DNA of 64,000 nt from Metaphire vulgaris (Eukaryota; Annelida; Clitellata; Crassiclitellata; Megascolecidae), in NCBI GenBank assembly GCA_018105865.1, contig JACLAT010000150.1, forward strand, positions 1 to 64,000. Direction: 5' to 3'. The notes beneath the pieces are model-generated. The model was not told where the DNA came from. It searched no databases and was given only the letters and a program-made list of their open reading frames with translations. The position numbers and the translations under genes are program-made. Of this stretch, positions 43,304 through 53,819 are shown piece after piece; position 1 is the stretch's first letter, and each line of letters begins with the position of its first letter.

Positions 43304-44404
43304 CAGGGGGTGCACAACCCGCGGCCCGCCAAAGGGCTTTGTCCGACCCGCGGGACTAATTTGAACAAAACAGAGGCCCGCCACAAAAATTCATTTCAGA
43401 AAATTTGGACCATAATAATTTTTCTAATGCACTACAATCCATGGACTATTAATATCTACTGGGCTACTAAAAATTGTGCGATCCATAGTAACCGGACACG
43501 TAGGTGGCAGTAGGTGGGTGATAATAAACGCCTTAAAATGTTCTTTGAGCAGGTACTTCCCTTGAAATTGTAATATCTATTTATTGTATATGATTGGTTA
43601 AGTTATCACAACCCGCGGCGAAAGAACGCAAAGAGGACTTCGATAAACGATTGTTTAATGATGAACAGAAACACTTCATAGACTCGCTTAGCGGTAAATT
43701 AAACATTAAATTAAATTTTAAAAAATTACTTGTGTTTGATCTGCGCGAATCGGTCAGCGTCAATAAAGAATAGCCTACAGTTGTAAGCGTCATTATGAAA
43801 TAAAACGTGCCGATGCTTATAATGACTTGCAAGGTGAGTTGAGAATAGAAAAAACTTAGCAATTAAAAAAATTCTGTCGGTCGAGACAATTTTTTTACCA
43901 AGTGTCTAATACGGGTCAACTACAAAGTGGTCCAGATAATTTGACAAGTCTTCACGGCCTTTCTCAGACGGGAGCTTTGTTCGTGAATGTCTCTTAAACA
44001 TATGCACAGAAATATGTCCAGGAAAAGAACATGTTCAGCAAAGTTCCGATATCAGTGTTTGAGAAATTTTGTGTGATCAAACTTAACTTCCATTTTAATG
44101 GCTGCAACAACTGCATAGAGCCAGACATTGAAAGAGTCGCAGCCATCACATTAGATTAGAATGATTAGACTACAGCAGACCTACTTACAGACTGAACAAT
44201 GATTCATTGATAGGTAAATAAGTAAAATACTGAGGTTCATTTTATATTGATTCGCGTTGACAGAGTAGTATGAGTAGTTCAATTAAATATACAGTAACGT
44301 ATTTTAAGATTACTATTATAAAACGTGCATTTTGCTTGTCAGGCCTGCGAGCTATGTGAGAACATGCAATTGGTCCTCGGCCTCATAAATGTTGTGCACC
44401 CAGG
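43304..44404 (+). mobile_element. decayed hAT transposon (N-terminal transposase part kept)
   Basis: The ends are CAGGGGGTGCACAACCCGCG and GTTGTGCACCCAGG. Flanks GTCTATTT / GTCTCTTT match at 7 of 8 positions. Inside, in shifting frames: KRHYEIKRADAYNDLQGELR IEKT (zinc-finger end and the helix after it, about 43770-43855), and then FVRECLL.ICTEICPGKEH (about 43980-44035). These match the N-terminal third of GTF2IRD2/EPM2AIP1-like hAT transposases. The RW and dimerisation blocks are deleted. Confidence 0.83.
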
Positions 44405-44794
44405 GTCTCTTTGGAACTCTTAAGTCTCTTATCTAAGTATATTTGATTAAAGAGTATCTAACCACCACGATCCATGCTGCAGAATTTTTATTCGAACACA
44501 TTCTCCCATAATTTGATCCGCTGATTCTATTGGCAAATAGTACTGACCTTCAAATAGAAAGCAGGTATATTAGGCCTATATATTGTTATGATAAATTATG
44601 AACACTATCTATGGTTAACAAATTTTATGCAAGATTTTGTTTCCAATACAAATTCTGGCGAAACTAACAGATGTCTACTTGCTGAACACAAATAAGCAAT
44701 TAGAATCTCTATATCACGTAAGGTTTTTAAGAAATCGACAATTTAACACTTACTAGTGTAACGTCTTCTGCGACATTGACCTACAGAAGGATGT

Positions 44795-45009
44795 TGTGAT
44801 GGACCCCAGGGAAACAGCGTTATGTTGCGAATTAGCATATCATTTGCATATTTGGCAGACGACCGCAAGGCGATTGGTGGAGCGCGGACGTATTGTGGCG
44901 AAATTGATAATAGCAAAGCATGAGTTCCCATAATAAAATATAAGGCTAGTTCATACGATAATCGCTAGGTTGCGCTGTTGACTATTTAGGTGATTAGAAT
45001 AAGCAATAC

Positions 45010-45059
<50 letters not shown>

Positions 45060-46278
45060 TAAGGACCTTTAGATATAAAAACCAATTAATAATTAGGTAA
45101 AGGGCCTAGTGAAGTTAGGTATTAAGCACCCAGTAGAGGGCGCCAGGTATTACTAAGATATAGCCCGGTAGATAGGTGCAGATTAGCACACCCCTTTTAG
45201 GCAGGGTCCTAGTCCTATAAGTACAGGTCCCATAGACGGGACAAGGGCTGGTATACTGAGTCTTGGCTGGGAGTACCGAGTAGGAGAGGTACCTTCGAGG
45301 TACTACATTTTTGCTAGAGAAGTGGCATATATACCATCGTGAAAGCGTTACCCAAGGGGCAGGGTTGTGCCCCGACAAAAGTTAAGACCGCGGCGCGTTA
45401 ATGGAAGGAACCCGTGCAAGGCCCGGTCGATTTGAGGTAGTACCTGATTTAGTACATGAGCAAGATAAAGGAGAACGAGGTAGTACCCGAAATTAGGAAC
45501 CACTGAGGTAGTACCTGGGAAAATAGAGATAGAGGAAGAAATCAGCCATATATCAATAAAACTTGGCCAAAAAGCCCAGTCGATCACCCACCCGCATTAA
45601 TTGAAAGAAAAGATAAACCTGTTAGCGGCCGACGTCAGTCATCCTGGTAGATAAGTAAGAAGGTCGGTTCGCAACAATATGATGAGAGGCGAAAGAGGTC
45701 GCGCGGTGGCTCCAGCCTATCGGCAAAGACTTCCGATCGCTTTGGGGTTCGATTGGTGTCAAGTATGAATGCCGAAGAAGAGAGTCGGTGAAGAAAGGGA
45801 GGCTACGGCGTCCGTTGGAAGATTCTTCGACCGATCGTCGAAAGTTTTAAATTTTAATTTAAATATTTTTAATTATAATTTCGACGGGAAAAGTCGATTA
45901 TCCGTGTTGTCGAATATTAGTGACTTGATTAAGTCGTTTGGTGTTGATACAGGAACTTTATTGATTCTCTACTTGATGTTTTAAAACTTTCTCTGAGTCG
46001 AGAAGTATTTGGCGTCCGTAGTTACGGAATGTTGCTGGCATAGAAGATTTGACGATAGAAAAACTATTCTGTCTAGGATATTTGATGGCAGCTAGGAAGT
46101 GTTGATTATTTTATGTCTGTTGATTAATATTAAATATGTATTTTTTGAAAAAAAATGTTGTTATGGTAGAGTAAATGTCGAGGGTTCCACCTTTGAGTAA
46201 GATTCTCGCAATTATAATCAAAAGAACCCCTAGACATTGAGACGAGTTTCTTAAGTAGCATAGGGTCGGAACGTCACA
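44795..46278. mobile_element. LTR-like insertion, 1.48 kb
   Basis: Begins TGTGATGGACCCC and ends GGTCGGAACGTCACA. Flanks ATGT / ATAT could be a worn 4-bp duplication. The boundaries are defined by the break in homology to 56030. Inside are an AAT microsatellite (45011-45058), repeated GAGGTAGTACC motifs (45433-45520) and an open frame at 45769-45984 (MPKKRVGEEREATASVGRFF ...) that I do not recognise. It could be a solo LTR or a small LTR element. Confidence 0.55.
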
Positions 46279-46894
46279 ATATCGGCAATAATAACAAAAC
46301 GTCAGGAAATTAGAAATTTTTGTTGTGGATTTTTGTTTGTAGTCACTGTCCAGTGCTTTATCTTTAAGTGATCAACAATAGTCTCCCAGCGTAGACGGAC
46401 TCCACTTTCCCTGGTAGCATTTCTCCATGCTGGCAATGTCTTTGTGAAATCTTTTACGGTGTTCATCGCTGACGCGCCGTGATTGGCCGGGAAGAAGTCC
46501 AAGTGAGAATGAAGATGTATCTCTTGTGACATGTTGCATGTCATTGACTTGTAAGCTTGGATCAGATTTTCAATTTGTTCAATATAGTTTGGCACCTTGT
46601 AGTTGACCAGAAAGTTAGAAACGACATTCATGAAGGCTGCCCAGGGAAAGCACGCTTGGCACCCTGCAGAAGGCCCTCAAAGTGACTGTCCTCGAGCATC
46701 TCTCGAATTTTTGGGCCAACGAAAACGCCTTCCTTTATCTTAGCGTCACTGATGCGTGGAAACTTCTGTCGTACGTATGTTCATTACTTTGACAAAGTTT
46801 TTCATAGACACAAGATTGAAGTGCAAAGGTGGGAGAGATAAATGTTCTTCGGGTCAACCAGAGGATCATGTTTACCGTTCTTCTGTCCTGGAAC

Positions 46895-48845
46895 CACCAA
46901 GGTGATGCTTCGTAAGGTGGAGCGCCGTGCTCGGCGTGCTTCCCCTGCAGATGCCGTGGCGTCTACTGTTGAGTGGACCAAACAGCGCAGAGCATACCGA
47001 CGACTGATAAGGCGGAAGAGAGAGGTCTTCTAGTGTAGTAAGGTAGAGCGTGAGCGTACTTCACCGGGTCGTCTTTGGCAATCGATCGACGCACTCATGG
47101 GGCGTGGCAGTGTGCCTTTACTCGATAGACTCACGGCCGGTGATTTCTCCGCTTTCTTCAGCAATAAGGTGTCCGCCGTATTGGCGGCCACTTCGGAATG
47201 TGAGCCCCCCTGTTTCACACCGGCTCCGTCCAGTTGTTCCTTAGGCGGTTTTCGTTCTCTCTCAGTGGCAGAAGTAACCGCGGAGTTACGCGCCTTGCCT
47301 GACAAGTGCTGCGCCAGTGATCCTTTTCCGACACGCCTTCTTCGTGAGTGTTCTGACATTCTTGCGCCGTTTATTGCTGAGCTCATGAATCGTTCGCTAC
47401 TATTGTGTGAGGTTCCGCAGTCGTTTAAAGCTGCTTTCGTGACACCGCGGATAAAGAAACCAGGTCTCGATGCTTCTGATGTCGGCTCTTACAGACCTAT
47501 CTCCAATTTGTCTGTTTTGTCGAAGCTACCTGAGCGCTTCGTCTCTAGGCAGCTCTTTGACCATCTCACAGTTTCTGGTCTCCTTCCTGAGCTACAGTCT
47601 GCCTATCGTGCTTTCCATTCGACTGAAACGGCTGTTCTTAAGATCACTTCCGACATACTTCGCGAACTTGATCAGGGTAAGTTTGCCCTCCTCGTTCTTC
47701 TTGACCTTACGGTCGCATTTGATACTGTGGACCATTCCATCTTACTGCGTCGCCTTAACATCTCTTACGGCATTAGTCGCGTGACACTCAGATGGTTTTC
47801 CTCCTATCTTGACCACCGCATGCAATTCGTCCGTTGTCCTCACTCCAGGACCCATCCATCTTGGGTGACCTGTGGCGTCCCGCAGGGCTCGGTCTTAGGT
47901 CCCATTTTATTTACCTTGTATGTGGCCGATCTCATACGTATCATCCTCAAACACGGGCTTTACGGACATCTTTATGCGGACGACACTCAGATCTATGGTG
48001 GCTGTTGGCCGTCTGAAACGCATCTGCTTCTCGAGCGTCTCACCCGGTGCTTGGATGAGCTGTCAGGCTGGCTTAAGTCTAATAAGCTTCAGCTTAATGT
48101 CTCTAAGTCTGAGGTGCTCTGGCTAGCCACCGGGAGGTAACATCACCTGTTGCCGCGTGACTGTGTCGAGATCCACGATCTCGAGCTTCACCCGGCTGCC
48201 TCAGTGCGGAATTTGGGCATTTACCTTGATAGTGCGGCGACCCTGAAGCTTCATGTATCCAAGACTGTCGCCAGTTGTTTCTATTCGCTTCGTTTGATTA
48301 GAAGTCTTCGTCGGTCTGTCCCTCAAGCTGTCCTCAAGACGTTGGTTGTTGCCCATTAATTTGATCGTCTGCAGTCAGTTTTGAATAGTGCCGCTCGTCT
48401 CATCTTTCGTTCGGCCCGATATGATCATGTCACCCCGCTTCTCGTGAATCTTCATTGGCTGTCGGTGCCTGAGCGCATCACGTTCAAGCTATCAACCCTT
48501 GTATATCGCTGCCTTCACGGGTTGGGTCCGAACTATCTTGCATCTGAGTTTCGCAGCGTTTCCGACCTCGCTGGCCGCAAGCGACTCAGATCGTCAACGA
48601 CATCGTTGCTCATCGTTCCGAGAACGCGTCTCGTCACCGTCGGAGATCGTGCTTTCCCGGTGGCCGCCGCGCGTACTTGGAACTCGCTCCCTGCCGACAT
48701 ACGGGAGTCACCGTCGCTGGATATTATCAGGAATCGACTAAAGTCCTGGCTTTTTAAGATTAGCTACTTGGTTTAATTCTGTTTAAAGTGGTCGCGCAGT
48801 TTTTTTGACGAGTCACCACTCTAATCTTGACGTTCTCTTACTTAC
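46895..48845 (+). mobile_element. CR1/L2-like LINE with nearly intact reverse transcriptase
   Basis: 5'-truncated copy inserted into the transposon at 44600-49650. A stop at 47031 precedes an open frame 47097-48140: YRPISNLSVLSKLPERFVSR, LLDLTVAFDTVDHSILLRRL (motif A), [20 protein letters not shown] (motif B), HLYADDTQIYGG (motif C). The frame is lost at 48138, and the rest continues as VRNLGIYLDSAATLKLHVSK and LHWLSVPERITFKLSTLVYR, ending RTWNSLPADI .. LKSWLFKISYLV at 48776. It resembles the LINE at 52410-53785 closely. Confidence 0.92.
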
Positions 48846-48893
48846 TTAATCGAGTCCCTGTGAGGTGCCAGTAATTTCTCGCACAATGTGAAT

Positions 48894-49305
48894 CAGACTT
48901 GGAACCAGGTCAATGGGTCAATGGGTCAATGGGTCATTCGGGTCACCTTTGTCCGGGTCATTTTATGATCCGGTTATAGACCCGGTATTAATTAAAATCT
49001 TCTTCAGATGCTAAGCATGCAGGTACATCAATCCCAGAAAGGCTGAAGAGACTGTCCGCTTGATATTAGTTAGGTCTCCAGATACAAGTAATTGATTTTA
49101 TCACTGAGGGATATTGGTATTATTACTATATGGAAAGTTATAAAATGTAATGAAAAATTCTATGGTGAGATGACAACGTTTACTTTACGTCATTGATAAA
49201 TATTCAAATATTAGAACCAATGACTGGGTCACCGGATCACTGGGTCACTTTTATTTTGGGTAACTGGGTCACCGGGTCTCAAAATGTGACCCGGTTCCAA
49301 GTCTG
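48894..49305. mobile_element. 412-bp hAT-type MITE, CAGACTTGGAACC ends
   Basis: Exact 8-bp target duplication ATGTGAAT (48886-48893, 49306-49313). The ends are CAGACTTGGAACCAGGTCA and the inverse of CAGACTTGGAACCGGGTCA. Subterminal ATGGGTCA / CTGGGTCACC repeats are present. It sits inside the 44600-49650 pseudogene, where the target was the codons for DSHxVR. Confidence 0.95.
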
Positions 49306-49650
49306 ATGTGAATCTCTTGCTCGGCTGTCCCATTCGCAAAGAAAACAGCAGTACTTGGTGTATCCAAGGCATTCCAAGCTGCAGGCCGAGTAAAATTGTA
49401 GCAACCTTCAAATCTCCGCATACATTCCAGTTGTATCTCGAGTATTCGAAGTGTTTCAATAATTAATAGATTCATGTTCTCACATGTTTCCTTCATGTAA
49501 GCAGCATGCCCAAAGGGTACGGCCATTACGCAGCAAAAAGCTTTGAACTTAACAACGACGAGTCAATAAACAGTCGCCATTCGGATGGGTTGTTTTTACA
49601 TCCGAAAGCAGAAAGCAACCTACCAGTGTCAATAAAAAATATATACTTCC

Positions 49651-50275
49651 GGTAGACTTCCGTTTACCAGCGCATGTTTGCGTGTTTGGATTATATCGCC
49701 TTTCTCACCAGGTGTTGACGTTCTGCGTTTGGTTTTTGTGTCAAATGAGAGGACTGAGTTTTTGCTAGTCGGGTTTTGAGGAGCTTACTCTGTCCTCTGT
49801 ATTTTCCGAATGTTCTGTGCGTTTTCGGTCGGTTTGCGTGTCTGGAATGTCGCCCTTCTCGGCAATTGTACGACTCGATCGACTGTTGCTCCAGTCTTTA
49901 CCGAAATTTTCCATATCCGCCAGATCTTACGAGTTTGGCGACGGGAAACTACTCGACGGCGGATTATTCTCACGGAGAACCGTCTCTTGGGAATTCAACG
50001 CCTGGCTTTTCCAAGGCGTGAAATCCGTCTTCCATCGCGCGGACTATCTACATCTTCCATCCTTCACCGGCCTCTTTGTGTTGTGAACAGGGTAGGGGGT
50101 CAAGAGAAGTTGACGTCAATAATTTCATATTTTACAATTAATTTAATAAATAAATAAAAATAAATAAAATAATAGAAAATAAATATTTAAATATTTATCA
50201 ATAAAAAAAGAAAATAAATATAGAAAATAAATACAGAAAATAAATGAAAAAATTGAATTTTAAATAGCCGATTGC
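49651..50275 (+). other. unassigned GC-rich segment with A-rich tail
   Basis: Starts at ACTTCCGGTAGACTTCCG, where homology to the transposon copy breaks off. It carries an open frame at 49817-50086 of unknown nature and ends in AAATAAATA-rich sequence (50130-50250). The layout suggests a short retroposon or a LINE 5' region, similar in style to 6060-6480, but no domain supports this. Confidence 0.4.
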
Positions 50276-50393
50276 AGTGGTCCTCGATGGTGGAAGCGGT
50301 TCTCAACCCGTGATCCGCGGACCAAAAGTGGTCCGCGAAAGGTCTAGTGGTGCGCGGAAAATTTTGAAAAACGTTACTAAAAATTAGATGTAT

Positions 50394-50800
50394 GGGGTCG
50401 TCCATAAATTACGTCACGCGAATTTGGCACTTTTTGACCCCCTCCTCCCCTACGTAACGCGGCGTCACAAAACGTCGGACCCCCTAAAATATGACGTCAC
50501 AACGGGCCGACCTCCCATTTTCGTCTTCCGAAAATTCTTGACAAGCAGAAAGAGACCATCCTTGTATTGTTTCCTCTCAAAAAACCCCGACAAGCAAAAA
50601 AGGTCACAATTGTATTTTTTTCTCCTCCAAAATCCCTGACAAGCAAAAAAAGGTCAGACAAGCAAAAAAAGTCAAAGGCCATGACCTAAATTTTTTTGCG
50701 TGACGTCACATTTACCGGAACCACCCCCGTTGTCACACTTCGTCACAAATGGCCGCACCCCCTCCCCCATAACCGCGTGACGTAATTTATGGACGGCCCC
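50394..50800. mobile_element. MITE, GGGGTCGTCC/GGACGGCCCC family
   Basis: The ends are GGGGTCGTCCATAAATTACG and CGTAATTTATGGACGGCCCC, 19-20 bp and nearly perfect inverses. Internal TGACGTCAC blocks and four AAGCAAAAAAGGTCA-like units are present. No target duplication is clear. Confidence 0.88.
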
Positions 50801-50970
50801 TTTTGCGATGTGATAAGTTTTTTTTGTTTATCACGCACTTTAGTTAGTAGCGATAAGGTTATAATAAAATAAAATATAATATAATATAAGGGGGTGTAGA
50901 GGGGTTTCAAAATATCCCTAGATTGGAGGTTGTCGGTCTCAGATGGGGGGTATTGGGGTGGTTAGGGGGT

Positions 50971-51380
50971 GTAGAACTGTTTTATATTACTGCTTTTTCC
51001 TTTATTTCATTAGAAGTTTATAAAGTTTTTTGACTTTATTAATGTTGTAGAACTGTTTTATATTACTGCTTTTTCCTTTATTTCATTGGAAGTTTATAAA
51101 GTTTTTTGACATTATTAATGTTGTAGAACTGTTTTATATTACTGCTTTTTCCTTTATTTCGTTAGAAGTTTATAAAGTTTTTTGACATTATTAATGTTGT
51201 AGAACTGTTTTATATTACTGCTTTTTCCTTTATTGCATTTGAAGTTTAGACAGTTTTTTTTAAAGTTATTAATGTTGTATAACTGTTTTCTATTACTGCT
51301 TGTTCCTTTATTTCACTTGAACTTAATAAAGTTTTTGGCAGTTATTAATGTTTCAGAACTGTTTTATATTACTGCTTGCA
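50971..51380. repeat. 76-bp minisatellite, about five and a half units
   Basis: Units start GTAGAACTGTTTTATATTAC at 50971, 51047, 51123, 51199, 51277 and 51353. Later units are more diverged. Confidence 0.95.
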
Positions 51381-51499
51381 ACGTTTAATTTTCAACTCAT
51401 TTATTTTTGTTATGTTACAAGTAACTTTACACATTGGTGCATGCATAGCTTCATATACAGTGCTATTCCATCACAGATAAAGATTTCAGGCAGAGTGTG

Positions 51500-51640
51500 T
51501 ATAAAATCTGAGCAAATTTCAGGCATTGTTAAACAATGCCTAAAAATTTCAGTCAATGTCGACATTGCCCGAGTGAAACGGCTTATGTCGACATTGCCTA
51601 AAAATTTCAGGCAATGTCAACATTGCCTGATTTCGCACTT
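51500..51640. repeat. cluster of GACATTGCC/GGCAATGTC palindromic motifs
   Basis: TTTCAGGCATTGTTAAACAATGCCTAAAAA, then GTCGACATTGCC twice and AGGCAATGTCAACATTGCCT. It is a set of short palindromes and direct repeats of unknown origin. The rest of 51381-52409 shows no gene. A short GC-rich piece at 51985-52061 ending ATCGCTACGTCTCTGG resembles a hAT end. Confidence 0.7.
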
Positions 51641-52409
51641 TGACTGCAACATATACATTACTTAGTTATGGGTTAGTGAAGTAAAGCAAAAATAATGAAT
51701 TCAAACTTGGTTATGCCTCTATTATGTTGATTAAGCAGCTATTTCACACTATAGAAATTCAATACCTTTAGTTGAAACTGCATCTGCTGCTTCTTTTCCC
51801 GCAATTTATATCTTAATTCTAAAATCAGCTGCAATTTCCTTATGCTTAGCCTTTGAATGATTATCCATGTTTGCTTGCTGCATTTTTTCCTTTCAGTGAG
51901 CAATTCCGAGCAAAATAAAGGTCGCCGCACTTGTTTCTTCTTATTTATTATGTATTTAACTGTTTAACTTACCCCAAAAACCCGATTTTGGCGCCCCTCA
52001 TCTCGGCGCCCGGGGGCATGTGCCTCCACCTGCCCTCCCACATCGCTACGTCTCTGGTAAACAGTAAACACATGCAGGCCAAAGCTTGGTCTGATCAGGT
52101 GTGGACAATGGAATGTAGACCGTTTAACCAAGGTCATCCAATCGAGCGACCACTGTTTGATTGAGGTCTGTACTATAGCCCTGAATCTTGGCCCAAAAGA
52201 ATAGTGTCCTCTCTGAGTCATGCAAGTTTTGCCATAACAATTGAAGTCCTACAGAATTGTTCAACAAACAAAAATAAACTTATACAATTATTTTTCACTT
52301 GTATACATTTTTCTATTACTTAACTGCCTCACTTTTTCAATTACAGTTACAGTTACAGTTATTTGTCATTTTTCAGTTACAGTTAAAGTTTTAGTTAACT
52401 GACAGTTAA

Positions 52410-53705
52410 CAACTCTCTAAACTCTCTAAACAACTTATTCGCTACCTGAAGTCTTCCAATCTGCTCCCTGAGCTACAGTCTGCATATCGTGCTTACCATT
52501 CAACTGAAACCGCGGTGCTGAAAGTCACCTCGGATATTCTTCGAGCTCTGGACGCTGGGGACGTAGCGGTTCTGGTGCTGTTGGACCTCACCGCCGCCTT
52601 CGATACTGTGGATCATGCTACGTTGCTGCAGAAGATGGAAGTATCGTACGGGGTGGGCGGCTCTGTGCTTCAGTGGTTCTCCTCATACCTGGAGAACCGG
52701 ATGCAGTACGTACGCTGTGCCGGTTCTACTACGCCGCCCACACGAGTAGTGCGTGGGGTCCCTCAGGGCTCCGTCCTGGGACCTATCCTCTTCGTACTAT
52801 ACGTTGCCGATATGGTGAGTATTGCCCAGCGGTTCGGGTTGCAAGCTCACCTCTACGCGGACGACACGCAAGTCTACGGAGCTCCCCCTGCGGCGATCCA
52901 GCAGCTTCAACAACGCGTCACGATGTGTTTAGCTGAGATGACCAGTTGGTTGAGGTCACATCGACTGCAGCTCAATGCTGCTAAGACGGAAGTGCTCTGG
53001 ATGGCTGCTGAGAGACAGAAACACTGGATACCGTCGTCTTGCATCTACATCGATGGAACGGAAGTGCAACCGGTGTCGATCGTGCGGAATTTAGGGATAT
53101 ATCTTGACAGTACGTTATCAATGAAGTCACATGTGGCAAATGTAGTGGCAGGGTGCTTCAAAGCCCTGCGGCTGATCAGGAGTATCCGTCGATCAGTGTC
53201 TGCCAATGGTCTTAAAACACTGGTCTTTGCACTGGTGCTGTCCAAATTAGACTACGGCAATGCAACTCTCGCTGGACTACAGAAATACCTACATAACCGT
53301 CTCCAGTCCGTCCTGAACGCTGCTGCGCGAGTGATATGCCAGGCCTCATTAGGCGATCACATTACTCCGCTGCTACGCGATCTGCACTGGTTGTCTGTGC
53401 CAGAGCGGATCCATTTCAAGCTGGCAACATTGACCTTCCGTTGCCTGAATGGAGCCGGTCCAGAATACCTTGCGTCCGAACTATCACGAGTGGCTGACCA
53501 CGCAAGCCGGCAAAGATTGAGATCGGCCGGATCCGCCTTATTGGTGGTCCCGAGGACGCGCCTCCGAACCGTCGGAGATCGAGCATTTCCCGTGGCCGCC
53601 GCTCGGGCATGGAATTGTCTACCGCCATCAATACGGCTCTCTACGACCTTGAATACTTTTAAAGAGAGACTTAAAACCTGGTTATATCGCACGAGTTATC
53701 TGTAA
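52410..53705 (+). CDS. LINE reverse transcriptase and C-terminal domain, open frame
   Basis: An open frame with no stop from just after a TAA at 52407 to the natural end at 53705. Motifs in order: PELQSAYRAYHSTETAVLK, LLDLTAAFDTVDHATLLQKM (motif A), [20 protein letters not shown] (motif B), AHLYADDTQVYGAP (motif C), NLGIYLDSTLSMKSHVANV, LSKLDYGNATLAGLQ, LQSVLNAAARVICQ and RAWNCLPPSIRLSTTLNTFK. The catalytic aspartates are intact. The first methionine-type codons lie within the domain, so no true start is present. The intact frame suggests a recent insertion. Confidence 0.92.
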   Translation, partial: QLSKLSKQLIRYLKSSNLLPELQSAYRAYHSTETAVLKVTSDILRALDAGDVAVLVLLDLTAAFDTVDHATLLQKMEVSYGVGGSVLQWFSSYLENRMQYVRCAGSTTPPTRVVRGVPQGSVLGPILFVLYVADMVSIAQRFGLQAHLYADDTQVYGAPPAAIQQLQQRVTMCLAEMTSWLRSHRLQLNAAKTEVLWMAAERQKHWIPSSCIYIDGTEVQPVSIVRNLGIYLDSTLSMKSHVANVVAGCFKALRLIRSIRRSVSANGLKTLVFALVLSKLDYGNATLAGLQKYLHNRLQSVLNAAARVICQASLGDHITPLLRDLHWLSVPERIHFKLATLTFRCLNGAGPEYLASELSRVADHASRQRLRSAGSALLVVPRTRLRTVGDRAFPVAAARAWNCLPPSIRLSTTLNTFKERLKTWLYRTSYL

Positions 53706-53785
53706 CTTTGTAATGTGTTCACGCAGTTCGTTCGGACGAGTTACCACATAAATCAGTACGTTAATAATAATAATAATAATAATAG
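52410..53785 (+). mobile_element. CR1/L2-like LINE, 5'-truncated, otherwise well kept
   Basis: Begins inside the reverse transcriptase (QLIRYLKSSNLLPELQSAYR) and runs to an AAT tail at 53762-53782. The 3' segment GTTCGGACGAGTTACCAC resembles that of the LINE at 46895-48845. CAGTTA repeats lie just upstream. Confidence 0.92.
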
Positions 53786-53819
53786 TTATTATTCAGTTAT
53801 TTTAGGTATTCAGTTAGAA

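Larger units (their letters stand above)
44600..49650 (-). pseudogene. second, heavily interrupted copy of the 53820-56220 transposon
   Basis: Minus-strand pieces parallel the better copy. 49650-49310 gives KNNPSEWRLFIDSSLL, HAAYMKETCENMN and the 'CGDL' region. 46895-46800 gives VVPGQKNGKHDPLVDPKNIY. 46720-46300 gives VSNFLVNYKVPNYIEQIENL, IQAYKSMTCNMSQEIHLHSH and LDFFPANHGA. 44795-44600 is the 3' inverted-repeat arm, the inverse match of 56030-56220. Three insertions split it: a MITE (48894-49305), a LINE (46895-48845) and an LTR-like element (44795-46278). The N-terminal part is missing beyond about 49650, where other sequence begins. Confidence 0.82.

Noticed and set aside
44743..44931. 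Possible ADAM exon with a good donor (CACTA|GTAAGT) on the minus strand
   Set aside because: The sequence matches the 3' arm of the transposon at 56030-56110, and the translation shows no ADAM motif.
51985..52061. GC-rich piece ending in ATCGCTACGTCTCTGG read as a complete hAT MITE
   Set aside because: No matching left end or 8-bp duplication could be found, so only a possible single end is noted.
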